Shown here: positions 37,632 through 51,000 of the stretch, one piece after another
Layout of the letters: the number at the start of each line of letters is the position of its first letter
Position numbering within the stretch: the first letter of the stretch is position 1
Origin: Myotis daubentonii
Taxonomy: Eukaryota; Chordata; Mammalia; Chiroptera; Vespertilionidae
Length of the DNA stretch: 64,000 nt
Assembly: GCF_963259705.1 (NCBI RefSeq)
Contig: NC_081840.1
Coordinates: forward strand, 147,843,549-147,907,548
Direction of reading: 5' to 3'
Made by a program: the position numbers and the translations under genes
The notes under the pieces: model-generated
Database searches by the model: none
Told to the model about the DNA's origin: nothing
The model's input: only the letters and a program-made list of their open reading frames with translations

Positions 37632-38129
37632 TCATGGAATAAGGAGGCAACATCATTTACCAAAGAGAATTCAAGAGTCACAAAACCTTTGACCACACAG
37701 CTACTTGGTTATCCTCTATTTGGTTAGACTTGGGGACACTGGGACTATAGAAGTAGACAATAGAATTCCCATAAAAATCAGACATTTATCAACATGTGTC
37801 TGATACACCCAAGGATCAAATATTTCTGGGGAATTTTCACGAACACATTATGCAATCACATGGCCGTGTGCTGAATGAACCAAAAGACAAATTTTAAGTA
37901 TTCTTAGAACCTGTTATTAAGCCACCACTAAAGCTAAACCATCCATATCATTGAATAAAACAGAAACATATAGATACTTTGGGAGGATACAGGGATGTGT
38001 TACCACCCCTGCTACCTATAATCCTCTAAGTAGTTTATCAACATTGACTAAAGGATTCTTCTCAACCCCCTTTCGAGGAGAAACTAGTTCATGAATTGGA
38101 CCCTAGCTCCTGGATCAGGGATATCTGGA

Positions 38130-38235
38130 CTATAGCAATCAAATGGCCTCTCTGTGCCTCAGTTTCTTTACTGGAAATATGAAAAGACAAGCAGTATTCA
38201 CTTCACAGTGCTATAGTGAGTATTTAATAAGAAAA
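38130..38235 (+). mobile_element. MIR fragment
   Basis: CTCTGTGCCTCAGTTTCTTT followed by TATAGTGAGTATTTAA. Confidence 0.65.
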
Positions 38236-38764
38236 AAATACATTAAAGTCCATTCATTAGATATATTCTACTATATTGTTAATACTACTACTCTCCTTGC
38301 CTCTGGGCAATGCCCAGTTCTATTTCCCAAAATCGTACAGAGGCTGTTGCTCAGGAAAGTTAGGTGATTTTCTGAGGCACTTAAATGAATCAGGGACCAA
38401 AATGATGTCTATTATGTAAAATGTTGGTTCCAGGTATTGGTTAATTTTTTGTTTTCTTACCATGAAAGAGAAAACTTAGGATAATCCTTAAGCCAAACTC
38501 ACAAATGGCTGTCCTAAAACTTGCCCCTCTTACTAGATTACTTCCATTAATACTGCCCCCTCATAATCAGGCTGGAACCTTAACCACCTTCTATACATCC
38601 CCCCCCCCCTCCCGCCACATCTCACTGGGCGCTGTTGACTCCATGTTCTCCACCAGCACAACAGATATGACTGCCAAAAATGACATTAAAGAAGTGTATA
38701 ACTTCATATAATACCACATTTTATACTCACAAAGCCCTGTACGTGAACAATCAATTCTCACTGA

Positions 38765-38850
38765 TGAGAAAGTCCTTGACTCAACAATCGTTTAGCACCT
38801 TCTGTGTGCCAGCAGCAGTGATGGCAATACAAACCATGGTTGCAGAAGGC
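38765..38850 (-). mobile_element. L2 3' end fragment
   Basis: GACTCAACAATCGTTTAGCA and CCTTCTGTGTGCCAGCAGC resemble the L2 end in complement. Confidence 0.45.
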
Positions 38851-38984
38851 ACCTGCAGTAGGAGCCAAGGTCGGGGCCCCCATTACGGTACCACTACTTA
38901 CCAGGGGTGTGACCTGAGCAAATGACCTACTTCATGTGACCTTCCATTACATGGTCTGTGCCCTTTCTATACCCCCTATGGCTC

Positions 38985-39125
38985 CGTTTCTCAACCTGCT
39001 TTATGCCTCCGTCTCCTCATCCGTGAAATAGGGATATCGTCAGGTTACGGCGAGGATTAAAAGAGCTAATACATATAAAGGGCTCGGAGCAGATCCTGGC
39101 ATGGACTAAATACTCAAAACTAATA
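38985..39125 (+). mobile_element. MIR element
   Basis: CTCCGTCTCCTCATCCGTGA, GCGAGGATTAAAAGAGC and GATCCTGGCATGGACTAAAT match MIR. Confidence 0.7.
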
Positions 39126-39344
39126 GCTAATATCTAGTCCATGAACTCTGTATTTAATGCTCAGGTAATTTCTCAGCTCAATGTCAGCTTTGGGATTTTG
39201 CATGCGTTGATATATTTTTAAGACTTGTATCTTATATGGACTGATAGCTGGTGTTATTGCCCTGCATTAGTAAAGTTTTAACATTTCTATATTTATTCCC
39301 CAATCACCTAGGGAGTAACCTGCTCTATGCAGGGTAGTATAATG

Positions 39345-39850
39345 GGTTGTGGGCCATAGAGATGAGTAAGACGTGCTCCCTGTCCTAAAGGAACTGACAG
39401 CTAGTGAGAAATACAGCCACGGAGACAACCACCCATTATCTAAGACATGGGAACAGAGTCATGAGGAAGGTCCTATGGGAACCCACAGGACTGGTGGTGC
39501 AATCAGGGGCAGCTTCCGGAGGATGGACCATTTAGCCTGGGCCTTTAAGGATGAGCGCGATGGTGCGGTGCTGGCGAGGCATCTCAGGGAGCCAGGGGTT
39601 TGGGAAAGGGTTCAGGGTGCAGATCTGGAAATGTAGCTGAATCATAAGCTGCAGGGTAGGGCAGCGTGGAGGCAGGTCTTGAAAGGTATATGGTCCAGAC
39701 TGTGGGAAGCTTTGAAAAGGATGCTAAAGAAGGTGGGTCTTATTCTGAGGTCCGTGGAGGAGAGCCCTTGGGGAGGAAACCTCCTGAGGTCTGGCTAGAA
39801 GTGAACAGAGGACCAGAAGTCTCGATGAAGGACGGGGCTGGACAGAGCTG
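39345..39850 (-). mobile_element. L2 fragment
   Basis: GATGAGTAAGACGTGCTCCC, GGAACTGACAGCTAGTGAG and CTGGGCCTTTAAGGATGAG resemble the complement of the L2 3' region. Plus-strand open frames across it are chance. Confidence 0.55.
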
Positions 39851-39867
39851 GGTGGAGAGAAAGTGAG

Positions 39868-39965
39868 GCCACAGCGCCAGACTCTGGGTTCAAGTTCCAC
39901 TGCTTCCTTGGTGTGAGACCTTGTGCGAGTCACTTAGGTTTTCTGAACCTCCGTGACATTTTGAC
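39868..39965 (+). mobile_element. MIR fragment
   Basis: CAGACTCTGGGTTCAAGTTC and CTTGTGCGAGTCACTTAGG match the MIR tRNA-like part. Confidence 0.65.
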
Positions 39966-40174
39966 CATCTTCTGGGCCAGTGTTTCTTCAACGTTACTTC
40001 AGGTAACAATCAATAAAGCAACTTGTCGCAAGTGTGTACACATGACCTGCCTGTAGTGTCTGGTTCAGGACATTTGCACAGGGACCCGTTTCTGCCTTTG
40101 AAGGGAGAACACGAGTGATTTTGTTGCAGTTGGTCCCCCTCCCAGAAACCCTACTACTGACACAGAGTAAGAGC

Positions 40175-40320
40175 ACCGTGTACTTTTACAAGTAGGAAAG
40201 GCGGCGATCGATGTCACAGGTGAAGGAACCCAGGTTCGGAGAAAGGAAGTCACTGCTGAAGAACACAAGGCTGGTCAGCAGCTGAGCACTGGGATCTAGA
40301 TCGGACTCCGACTGCAGTGC
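40175..40320 (-). mobile_element. MIR fragment
   Basis: AAGGAAGTCACTGCTGAAG, ACAAGGCTGGTCAGCAGC and CACTGGGATCTAGATCGG resemble the MIR complement. Confidence 0.5.
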
Positions 40321-41234
40321 TCGCTGCAACTCCCATCACGTGTGGGGCGGTGTGTTACCACCCCTGCCCTTGGCCCAGTCTGATCCACCTGATCAATGAT
40401 TAGGACGAAGGAGCTAACCACCCTCTCCTTCTGCCTTCCTCCATAGCCTGGCCAATAAGGTAGGAATTTCTACGCTCTGGGCAGTGGCGGACGCTTTCTT
40501 CTCTCCCACTCCCTCATTCACTTCTCACAAGGGAGACCTACCATGCTCATCTGTGGTGACTGAGAGAAGAAACGGGGCAAGGACAGACTGACGCCTGGTT
40601 TTCGCTTTTGGGGCTAGCTTGCCCAAGCACAGGTTTGTTCTCATTTCCAATTCCCTGGCAGGTAAACTGCTGCTTCTGCTGAAGGGGGTGTGTTGTGTGT
40701 TCAATTTAGGGAAGTCAAATTCATGGAAATCCAAATGCATGCCATGGTTCAAGCCACAGACTCCAATTTAGCCTTTTGCTAAGTAAGCTGGCATTCTGCC
40801 CTCCAACTGAAGTACAATAATGTATGTACTTCAGTACAAAATGGCATTTTATGCTCTCATTGCATGAGTGTCTAGCATGTATTGTGTACGTTTCTGTATA
40901 ATTCTACATATGCATAGGAATAACTCTAAAGGCCACAAGCAAATTTTAAGTGTTCATCTCTGATAGTGGGATCCTGGGAATTTAATATTCGTTATTCCTG
41001 TTGCTCACTGGGTTTTCTATTTTTTTCTAGTGAACATATGTCAATTTTTAATGATTTATTTTTTATTTTCATTAAAAATAGTTAAGCATTATTGAAAAGA
41101 AATTTCCAACAAAATCATCAATATAATAATTGCTTTCCTGTTTTACATTTTAATTATGATTCCTTAATAAGTGTTTTATGTTCTGAAAGGCAACTATGGT
41201 AATTTTTAATGAAAATAAATAAGTTTTTAGACCT

Positions 41235-41415
41235 TAAGGAAAGGCATGAACTCTACAACTTACTAAATTGAGGCAGGTTACTGCTCTCTCTGGAGATGGG
41301 CCTTATCTTAACGTGGAGATGATAACATCCACCCACAGTTTTCAGCTAAGATGAAATGAAACAAAATAACCATGTAAACTGCCTAGCACAGAATCTGGCA
41401 CACGGTAGTAGTTTA
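41235..41415 (+). mobile_element. MIR element
   Basis: AACTCTACAACTTACTAAAT, TGGAGATGATAACATCC and GCACAGAATCTGGCACACGG fit MIR. Confidence 0.55.
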
Positions 41416-41606
41416 AAAAAATTAAAAAGGTAATTGTTTTTCCTCTCAAAAACAAACTTCAGTTTTGATTTAAGATTTTAATGTGCGCATAAAAAATGAA
41501 CAAAAAAACCCCACAACAATTCAAGCAACATTTGGGAGACTTAATTCTTTCCCTTAAGCTTGCTAGCTAGCTAACTGGTTAACCCAACTATAGTAAACAT
41601 ATTTTT

Positions 41607-41803
41607 TAAAAAATATATTTTATTGATTTTTTACAGAGAGGAAGGGGGAAGGATAGAGAGCTAGAAACCGACCAGCTGCCTCCTGCACACCCCCCACTGG
41701 GGATGTGCCCGCAACCAAGGTACATGCCCTTGACCGGAATTGAACCTGGGACCCTTCAGTCCACAGGCTGACGCTCTATCCACTGAGCCAAACCGGTTAG
41801 GGC
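41607..41803 (-). mobile_element. Ves SINE with 15-bp target duplication
   Basis: AGTAAACATATTTTT occurs at 41592-41606 and 41804-41818. The complement of the head ends CTGAGCCAAACCGGTTAGGG. It appears young and full length. Confidence 0.95.
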
Positions 41804-41984
41804 AGTAAACATATTTTTACTTCAGTCCTTTTTGGGTTTGTTTCTGACTTTAAAAAAAGTATGTGTTATGAGTCAAGACAAAGTCTAACACACCTGAGAT
41901 AAGGTTACAGTACCTTTTCTCTTTACCCAAGTCATCTTAACTAGTCACCAAGAGGACATGTGTGATCACCATTATTATAAGGTA

Positions 41985-42745
41985 CTAGGGTCCCAGTGCA
42001 TGAATTCATGCACCTGGAAAGGAACTGTGGGCTGCAAGGCTGCAGTGGGCACAGGGGCAGATTCCAGCCCATCCTCTGTGCCCCCGCCTGGCCCCTTCTG
42101 CCACGGCTCACGGGTCCCCCGTCTGTCGGCAGCCCTGCTCCCGCCACCCCTCCCACATGCTGACGGCGCCCGCCCCACTTGCACCCGCTGAGGTGCAGAG
42201 CCACTGGGGCCAGTGCCAGCAGCGTGTGCGAGCGGTGGCTTTGGCGCTGGCAGCGGGTGCAAGCAGGGCCGTCACCGACAGCAGGTGCAAGAGGCAGCCG
42301 CTGGCCCCAAGCGCCCCTCAGGAACAGGGGGAGGTGAAGAAGCCCTGAGGGGCAATCAGGGCTGGAAGCTGCTCCTCACACCCCGATGGCCCTGAGTGAT
42401 TAGGGCCAGCACTGGGCGCCAGCAGCGGGTGCGAGCAGTAGCTCCCAGTGTCGGCAGCAGATGTGAGTGCGACCAGCACCAGCAGCAGGTGCAACTGCAG
42501 GGTGGGACCGTGGTGCATGCGAGAGCAAGGAATTTTCAGCAACCACCAGAGGCTCGCACTAATGACAGTGACCAGCGCCCCACCTTGGTCTGGCGCCCCC
42601 ACTCACCAGCTCCACCATCCCGCTGAGGCCAATGCCCACCATGTTCCATGCACGCCCCCTGGTGGTCAGCATACATCACAGCAACTGGTTGTTCGGTTGT
42701 TCTGCTGTTTGGTCTACTTGCATATTAGGGTTTTATATAGAGAGA
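41985..42745 (-). mobile_element. HeliBat-type Helitron, inverted relative to 36469-37192
   Basis: On the minus strand it begins TCTCTATATAAAACCC after an A and ends GGGACCCTAG before a T. The 3' hairpin is an 18-bp perfect palindrome, GTGCATGAATTCATGCAC. The body aligns by eye over several hundred bases with the 36469 copy. Confidence 0.9.
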
Positions 42746-43624
42746 TAATATATAGTGCTTAAGATAAAAGAATTCTGTACCAAGAAAGCTGACTCCATGT
42801 TTAAATATATTTAACATTAGTTAAGTTTCATTGAGAGAAAAAGAAGTCTTGAAAGGAAAGGAAGCTGGAGTTTTCCATGAGGCTAGAAGAGCATTGATTT
42901 CTCTTTGCTGCCTGGTCAACATATCCCCTTGGACTTGACCCTCCTAGGTGCCAGGAAAGCTAGAAAGATTCCAGTTGAAAGAAAATTCAGAGGGGAAAAA
43001 AAGTAACTTGCTTGTTGTCCTCTACATTCACAATTATAGAGAGCTCCTCTCTCTCTAATTTTTGCAGTGGGGAGAAGAAAACCTTACCAAAAATATATTC
43101 TTACTCCCATCCAAGGAGTTAGGAGTTATCTGGCAATTTTCAAATATTAGAAGGATATGAGATTATTAACAAATATATAATTTAGGAATCTGATCCCTTA
43201 TGTTCCTCATTCCCTTACTAGAATAGAAGACTATGATGCTGAAAAGAAAAATCAGGTGCTCTCCTAACAATCAGGAGGGGGGGAAAGAACCCAAGAGAGG
43301 AAAGCCACCTTAGTAAGGGACATGATGACAAGTCCCAAAACTTATTTATGCAAATACTTTTTAAAGGTTAATGTAGGGCCTTCACTCAGTATTCAAATTC
43401 CAGGTCAGCAAGATGGCATAGTAAGAACCAAAAGTTTCCTCCCTTTCTCAGTTGCTTCTTGGGAACAGCCAAGACCTCTCCTGCCTGCAGAATTCCCAGC
43501 AGGCGGCACCAGGGCACTGGGTAATACCACCTGAGACTCCAGCTTGCTCCCTTACCTGGAAAACTGAGGGCTTTTGCAGGCATTATATGAATTTCACATC
43601 AACCATACAAGCTGGACAAGCCAG

Positions 43625-43740
43625 ATAGTAATATGCCATTTTGTGAATAAGGAAACAAATACTGACAGAGGTTAAATAACGTCTCTGGGCTCTTGGGGAA
43701 GAGTAATAGACTTGGGACCAGGCTCAGCTTTCACCTAATA
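43625..43740 (-). mobile_element. MIR fragment
   Basis: CCATTTTGTGAATAAGGAAA and GACAGAGGTTAAATAACG fit the MIR complement. Confidence 0.55.
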
Positions 43741-43877
43741 AAGACTCAAAATTTTTGCTTCCCTGTAGGGGAATATAATCAATTATACGGATATAATCAA
43801 TTTACAGCACACACTGGGCTAGGAAAGTCAGCATGGACGTTGCCACATGCATTTAGAAAGAACACAAATAATGTTAC

Positions 43878-44072
43878 ATATATATTTTATTGATTTCAAA
43901 TAGGAAGAGAGAAAAACATCAGTGATGAGAGAGAATCACTGACTGGCTGCCTCCTGCACACCCCCTACTGGGGATCAAGCCTACAACCTGGGCATGTACC
44001 CTGAGGGGGAATCAAACCGTGACCTTCTGGTTCATAGGTCGACGCTCAACCCCTGAGCCAGACCGGTGGGGC
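43878..44072 (-). mobile_element. Ves SINE
   Basis: ATATTTTATTGATTTCAAAT, GGCTGCCTCCTGCACACCCC, and the head complement CTGAGCCAGACCGGTGGGGC. Confidence 0.92.
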
Positions 44073-44873
44073 ACAAAGAATTTTTAACATCAGAGAACAT
44101 CTCAAGTGTTACTGAAGAAACAAGTCCTTTCTATCTGGGGGAAGAATAAAAATGAAGTGAAAAGCATTAACCATATGATACTAAAATATAATTGAAGATG
44201 GTTTTCTCTTTGTTCTATTTCCATCTCAAGCACCCTTCTGAAAAAAAAGCATTTCTATCACCTCCTCTTCTTCAGTGAGGTTTCTGGACCTAAATAAGAG
44301 CTAAGCACTTCTTATGATCAGTTCTCATAGGAGGGCCCACTCCCATTCTTCTTACAGGAGCAGCAAGCTCAGAGGATAGCAGCTTTCCACTCTTACCTGG
44401 AAACTTAACATTCTGTAAGGAGCTGAAAGACACGGATTAATGCTCTTTTCATTGATGCAACAAAATCAGAGAGAAAGGAAAATAATACAATGCTGAGGAG
44501 TACGTAGCAGACACGTTTAGATTTTACTTTTCACATAGCATTTGGTGAGATACAGAGAAATCTTTTGGAAATATCCCCAAAACCCTACATGAAAATTTCT
44601 CTATTCAGCAAATCTAATGAAGTGCCTATTCTGTACTAGACTGAATATAACTATCTCATAATTCATCAGTAGTCTCAGATCAACTGATTAGATAATCCAC
44701 TATCATCAACAGTTGATAGTTTCATTGCAAAATATAAGTATAAGGACTTGCAAAAATATTTTCGTATGTCAGCTGTAAATTTTTTGTTTTGGTAATTGTC
44801 TCACTGAGAAGCTGACAATAGTTAAAGAACATTAAAGCTACAGGAGAGCCACTCCTCTTTTTACATTCTAGAG

Positions 44874-45086
44874 CAGGGGTGGGCAAACTTTTTGACTCGA
44901 GGGCCACAATGGGTTCTTAAACTGGACCGGAGGGCCAGAACAAAAGCATGGATGGAGTGTTTGTGTGAACTAATATAAATTCAAAGTAAACATCATTACA
45001 TAAAAGGGTACGGTCTTTTTTTTTTTAGTGTTATTCATTTCAAACGGGCCGGATTCGGCCTGCGGGCCGTAGTTTGCCCACAGCTG
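44874..45086. mobile_element. Non-autonomous hAT element with 8-bp duplication
   Basis: Ends CAGGGGTGGGCAAACT and AGTTTGCCCACAGCTG. The perfect target duplication TTCTAGAG is at 44866-44873 and 45087-45094. 213 bp, no coding capacity. Confidence 0.92.
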
Positions 45087-46358
45087 TTCTAGAGCCTTCC
45101 CTCCACCCAGCCCTCATTCAACCTTTCTCTATGTTGAGTAAAGTAGCAATAGGCCCCTTTTTAAAAGTGAACATAACATTAACAATACAGTACTTGTGGG
45201 TATGGCTAGAAACAACAACGGTCAATAATCAAATGTTTTTCAGAGTTGATTTGCCCCTCATTAGCTGCAGAAATAAGATACATTTCTAGACCTTCTGTAA
45301 TGCTGCATCTCTGCCAGTTGTATTGCTCAGTCAGATGGGAGACAGGAGACAGGTAACCAGAACTCTTGCTGGCTCTGTAAAACCCTTGCAAATTTCCCAC
45401 TACAGGGGAGGCAGGTGAGTACCATTCCTCAGTGAGCTTCCGAAGTAGTCTACATACTAGTATAGCAAGTAGATAACGTCAGCAGGTCTATAAGTTTAGA
45501 CAGAATGGGTATTGTGTGCAAATATACTACTTCACAGAGACTATAATCCTCTGAACAGCCTCTGATATTAGTCTATAAATAGCCCGGGCTAGATTAGCTA
45601 CATTATCAAAATCTCTGAAGTGAGCAATCCCTGTTCACTGTTAGTGTTCAACTCCCAATCTCCCCCCTTGGTGCATTTCAAACCTTACCCCTCAGTCTTT
45701 GTTGTTGGTCTTTAGGCCATTTCCTGACTTTATGCCTCTAAATCCTAGAGACTGAATCATTTATTTGCCTAAAATGACTTAAGAGCTTATAGCAGAGCCT
45801 ACAGTTCCTAGACTGTGACTTCATAAAGTCACAATTAATATTAAAAAAAAACTAATCATGAATCTAAAACATATTTTTTTAATTATTTAAATAAGATCCA
45901 ATGGTTGCCTTTTCCAAATGAGTAAGGACCTGTCGGAACAGTACAAAGCAGTACTAAGTCTTTCGATGCCACAGTATTAGCTTTCCACAGGCTGGCTCAG
46001 TTTGGCCTAACCACTTAGGTAATGGCTTTAAAGATGCAAGTGTTACATGAATATCCTCTTTTTTCTAAACCTCATTCCCATGACAGCAGCACCTATGTAA
46101 CGCTGAGCTCTACTCTGCCCAGAAATAAAACAGATGTGCTTTTCTGCTAGCTCACAGACACTGCTGGCATATTATGCCCTTAAATTCCAAGTTTACCTCA
46201 AAATCAAAGGGAAACCAGTTTTATAAAGTTTTAATCATGTATCTATAATATAGACATGAGAAACAAAGGAGTCAGAGAAGAACGGAATGATTCAATTGCT
46301 TTTAAAAATGCCAGTCACATAAACCAAAAATATTTCTGTCTAAAGAACTAAGCATTAG

Positions 46359-46361
<3 letters not shown>

Positions 46362-46395
<34 letters not shown>
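46362..46395. repeat. (GA)n microsatellite
   Basis: 34 bp of GA dinucleotides. Confidence 0.95.
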
Positions 46396-46397
<2 letters not shown>

Positions 46398-48028
46398 CAA
46401 AAGCTGCAAATTTTTCTCAGTTGATATATGGAAGAATTCTTATGAGGCTACAAGTTCAAGTCCAGACAGACCCATTTGGGAGGCCCTATCTCTGTCCTAT
46501 TAAATCACACAGGCGTCTTTGTCCACAAGAGAGACTGGATGAAAATAATGGGGTTGATGAGAGCAAGTCCAGGGCCAGCATGGGGGATGGGAGAGGGTTA
46601 CTTCAAAGAGCAAGATTTTCTGTAGGTTGGCTCAATGGCCTTGTCTTACTGAAACTGGGTTGTTCTCATGTTTTTATGAACATGAAATTTCTTGGATCAT
46701 TTCAAAAAAACATATCTGCATAAGGGCCATACACTTGTGGTATCAGTCATGCAAGAACAACAGCTCCTAAAGGGCCATGCGGTATGGCTCCCTGGGCCAC
46801 TAGAATAAGTAAGCTGTTAGTCATAAGAGACCTAAGATATCTGAAGGGGGGATGGCAACGGCGCCCACTTATTCTTATTGTGATCTTTTCCCAACTTTGT
46901 AGCAGTACAATTAAGAATGAATCCAACAGAAGAGTCTGGGGGCTCTACGGAACTTTCCCACGCTTTCTTCCGACACCCACATGCAGATCTGAGATAGAAC
47001 GTGCTTTCTAAAAGTTGACTTCTCTTGTGCTTAAGGTAAAGAGGAAAAATTTTTACCCTTAGCTTCAAAAAGTATACAACTTAGATTAGAAAATTTAAAG
47101 TAACTTGTCAGTAAATCACACTAAGTAGTTCCTTGCACTAAAGTGAAAAGACACACTTGTGCCTTAAAAATCTTGCTCAAAATATAAGCCATAGTCTCCT
47201 CTACCCTTGAATTAATTATTATTTCTGTGATTGTTTTCAAAGCTACACAGGAATGTGATGTACAGTGATTTAAGTGTAAGCTTACTGATCAGACATATCC
47301 ACCTTAGATCCTTAATTTCAGATGTCAGCAATGATAAGAAGAATCAAATTGTAGCTGTTTGTAAGCAAATACAAACATGGGAGGAGGTTACAGCAAAGGT
47401 ATAATAGGTATAATTCTGTCCATCAGAAATCCAAATGTTGATTCCCTGAAAGTAAAAACCACACACTGGAACTCAGCCTAATGAGCTGTTTGAGATAAGG
47501 AAAAAAAGAACCTGAAACATTGGAATAGCAATGTCCAATAACAGAAATAGGAAAGATGAAATGCAAACGAACATCCTCCTTGCCCACCTTAAAGTCGATC
47601 CTGGGGAAGATCACAAAGAAACACACATGCAGCCTGCAGCCAGGCTGACCAGGTGCACTGTGGTTGGTAGAACCCAGCTGCAACATTTGTCGTTTCCTGC
47701 ACTAAGCCGGCTGCTTTTCCCTCCCCTGAGCAGCTGAGAGAAATGAGATGTTTCTCTTCAAAGGTGTTAAACATTTGGGCTGTGTGAGGGACAAATGGAA
47801 GCCTGACACCTAAGATGAATAACCACAGCGCTCTAGGCCAGTGGGAACTTTCACTGTGTGAAAGCCAGCCAGGCTCGCTGCTCACAGGGTATTCAGGCAC
47901 AGGAGCCAGGAGCGCGGGGACCCACCCCACAGAGGAGGTAGCAAACTATTTTTTTTTCTTTTCATGTTAACCTTTACCATTTGCCGACAGGGATTTTCAT
48001 AAGTAAGACTCAGAGAAAGAATGGCTTG

Positions 48029-48045
48029 GGGGGGGGGGGGGGGGG
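48029..48045. repeat. G homopolymer
   Basis: A run of about 17 G. Similar G or C runs occur at 12060-12070, 14040-14051, 36173-36183, 49286-49302 and 63582-63590. Lengths should be treated as uncertain. Confidence 0.85.
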
Positions 48046-51000
48046 ATGCTTTTAATACACTCGCCAGGCTCTTTGCTCAGACATATTTAACAGGCTTCTG
48101 CATCCTCGCACTCCCTACGAAGGCAGCCAAGGTTTACTGTGCTTCCAGAACTCACACTGACACCAAATGCCTTATCAGTGCAGGTACATTTTCATTAGGT
48201 CCATTTTGTCTGAAGTAACAATTCTTATTTAAAATTTTGTGAGACGCCCATTTGTAAGTTTTGTGGTATAGACAAACCTCTAAGAATTCCAGTTTTGGAA
48301 GAATATAATTAGCCCATTCAAATTTTCCTTCTGAAGGAAAAAAAAAAAAAAAAGCTGGATTTGAGAAGGCTGTTCTCCTGAGTAGATAAAATACTACACT
48401 CAGGTCATCAGTAAAAGCTCTTCGATCGTACGTATGTCAGCGTTTGTCGAAAAGAAGGGGGAAAGCATACAGAATTGTTAGAATGAGCTACGAGCTGAAA
48501 CATCTCTGTGTGTGCCAGTGCCAGATTACCTGCAGTTACTACAAAGGGAAGATTCTGTGTGGGGAAAGGGGCAGTCTAGGCCTTCCCCCACCCCAGATGT
48601 TTTTCTAGCCCTAACACCTGCACGCCTAAAGTGCTGTAAACAAGCAGTTGTTTATAATGCAAATTCAAGAAACTGGGATGCCTCTGGGCTGCTCCCACCT
48701 TAAGCCCAGACACAAATGGCCACCCAGCTCCCCGACACCCCAGATAAAAACCTATCACTGTGGATGTCAGTTACACAGACACTGGCTAGCTCGCTCTGCT
48801 AAGGACCGAGTTAGCAAGAAGGCAGAAGCGTGGTTAAGGGTGAAGGAGAGAGGCTGCCTTCCGGTTAGTGTTTTGGGTCTCAGACGCGTTAAAAACAGCT
48901 GTTAGGTATTAAAAACCCAAGATTGCAACTCACTTCGGTTGAACCTTAAACAAACAAACAAACAAAAAATTGGACATAGCCTTGTGGTTAAAACTGAAAA
49001 GCTTCTGGAACTGTGCAAAACTGCAGAATATCTGCAAGAAAATGTGCCTAAAATAAAATGTCCTAAAATGTAACAGAATAAAGCAAAGCGGCAGATAACA
49101 GGGCAGAGTAACTACTTCCTGACCACACCCCTCTCTTCCACTCCACACCAACCAACATTTATTCCGGCCACAAATCTTTCCTAAACAATGAATGGCTGTT
49201 CAATTTACTGACCTCAAAATTTGAATACATACACTAACAATAAATACCGTCCATTTTCTATCAAAATTTCAAAATGATTAATATGGGGCGGAGGGGGGGG
49301 GGGGTGAACGAGCAAAAGCTGGAGAGAAATGCTGAAGGCAGAAAATGCTGATTGGAAGAGGAAGAGAAGCTTACTTTTCAATATTAGTAGGGATCATCTA
49401 TAAATACCAATAGATTTTTTTTCTTATATTGACTTTAAAAATTATTTTGAAAAGAGAAGTAGCTAAACTATGGAACAAATGCTACAAGTACTTATGAAGC
49501 GTTAACTGTGCATAGCTGAAAAGTATAAGACTGTTTTGGTGGCTATTTCCTATTGTTTAACAAGTCGGAGACTGTAATCTAGATTTGTGAGAAAGATTAT
49601 TTGCTGTTCTAAAAAGTCTTTCAACAGAAATCTTCAATTATTCCTTATCTAAATCATATTCTCCACCCCCTTCATAAAAACCAAACCAAATCAAATATCC
49701 CCCCTGTAAAAGAAAGATCTGATATGTTTGTATGTTCAGTTCAACAAATATAGAGTCTCCTACAAATTTTAAAACTTAGAGAAGCATTTATTTGGCAGTG
49801 GTCTCTAAATATTAAACTCTATTTGTTTTTACGCGCTCATTCACTTTTTAGGTAGGAGATTCATATTTACCACACAGGAATCTCTATCATTAAATATTTT
49901 AAAAGCCTTTTAAAATAAAATGTGAAATTGCTATTTCAACCAGCACAAGATCTCCAAGGTCACAATTTTTGGCCGCAATATAAAAATTATAAAAATCTTA
50001 ATCCCTACTCGAAAGTCAAGCATGTTTTTGAAATCTGTGGAAAAATAATGACAATAACTTCTAAATCACAGTGCCCACATAAAATAGTTCTGTTTCACAA
50101 ACCTATCATGTCAACAATTGAGTATCGTGGATAATCAAATAAACACTCATACTCTAGACTATGAGTCATTCCTCTCTGCAATTTTGGTGTATCTTCTCGA
50201 CCCCAGATTCTGCTCACGGAGGGATTAATGACAGTACTTTCCCCAAATGCCTGTGACTGAGTTTTTTCACTTAGTGGAAGAACTGGGCTAATAAGGCAAA
50301 AATCATAGGTGCCTTTTTATGACCAGGACCTGACTCCGGGGAGGGACAGGTAGACTGAAACCCTAATCCCCAAGGCCCAGGCATACATGCTTTTCATGCA
50401 CTTTTAGGTGGGATAGGAGAGGGAGACGGAATGAAGGTAAATATATTGATGGAGCACTAAACAACAATCCCCACGCTGCAGGGCCGGTTCCCAGGGAGCA
50501 CAATCCAGCACATCTCCGGTTCACGCACTACACAAGTTACCCTTTAGATGCTCTCCGAATGCAGAGATGAGGGAGGTTTCCCCTTCTCAGCCACAGAGAA
50601 ACACGGTCAAGTAACAGATCTGGACTTCTTCATGGTGCTATACATTTGCAACTCACATTTGCAACAATGGACAGTAGAGTAAAAATAGCTTGTCGCAACT
50701 GATTTTAAAAGAAACATTAGCTAATACAATAAAAGGAGGACTCTGTTTTAGAAGCTAAAGAAATATTTCGAATGTTCAGCTTCAAATGAGCCAAAGTTGT
50801 TCTGATTCTACATAGCTTAAGGGCAATGTAGATACAGCATGTAGCTAATTGAAAGAGTAAATCAATTTCTCTTCTCATCAGCACAGAAAACACAATACTC
50901 ATAAAATTATAAGTTGGTTGACTTAACTTCACTTGATTTCATGACAATTGGTGATCTGTTATTTATTAATCTTAACCAATAAAAAGCTAAAATTCCAAAT

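Noticed and set aside
36466..37656. Cluster of long overlapping frames on both strands
   Set aside because: All fall in the GC-rich Helitron bodies and repeat-derived sequence.
43400..43480. Possible LINE-1 5' end (CAAGATGGCATAGTAAGAAC)
   Set aside because: Only a short resemblance to L1 5' ends; not enough to call an element.
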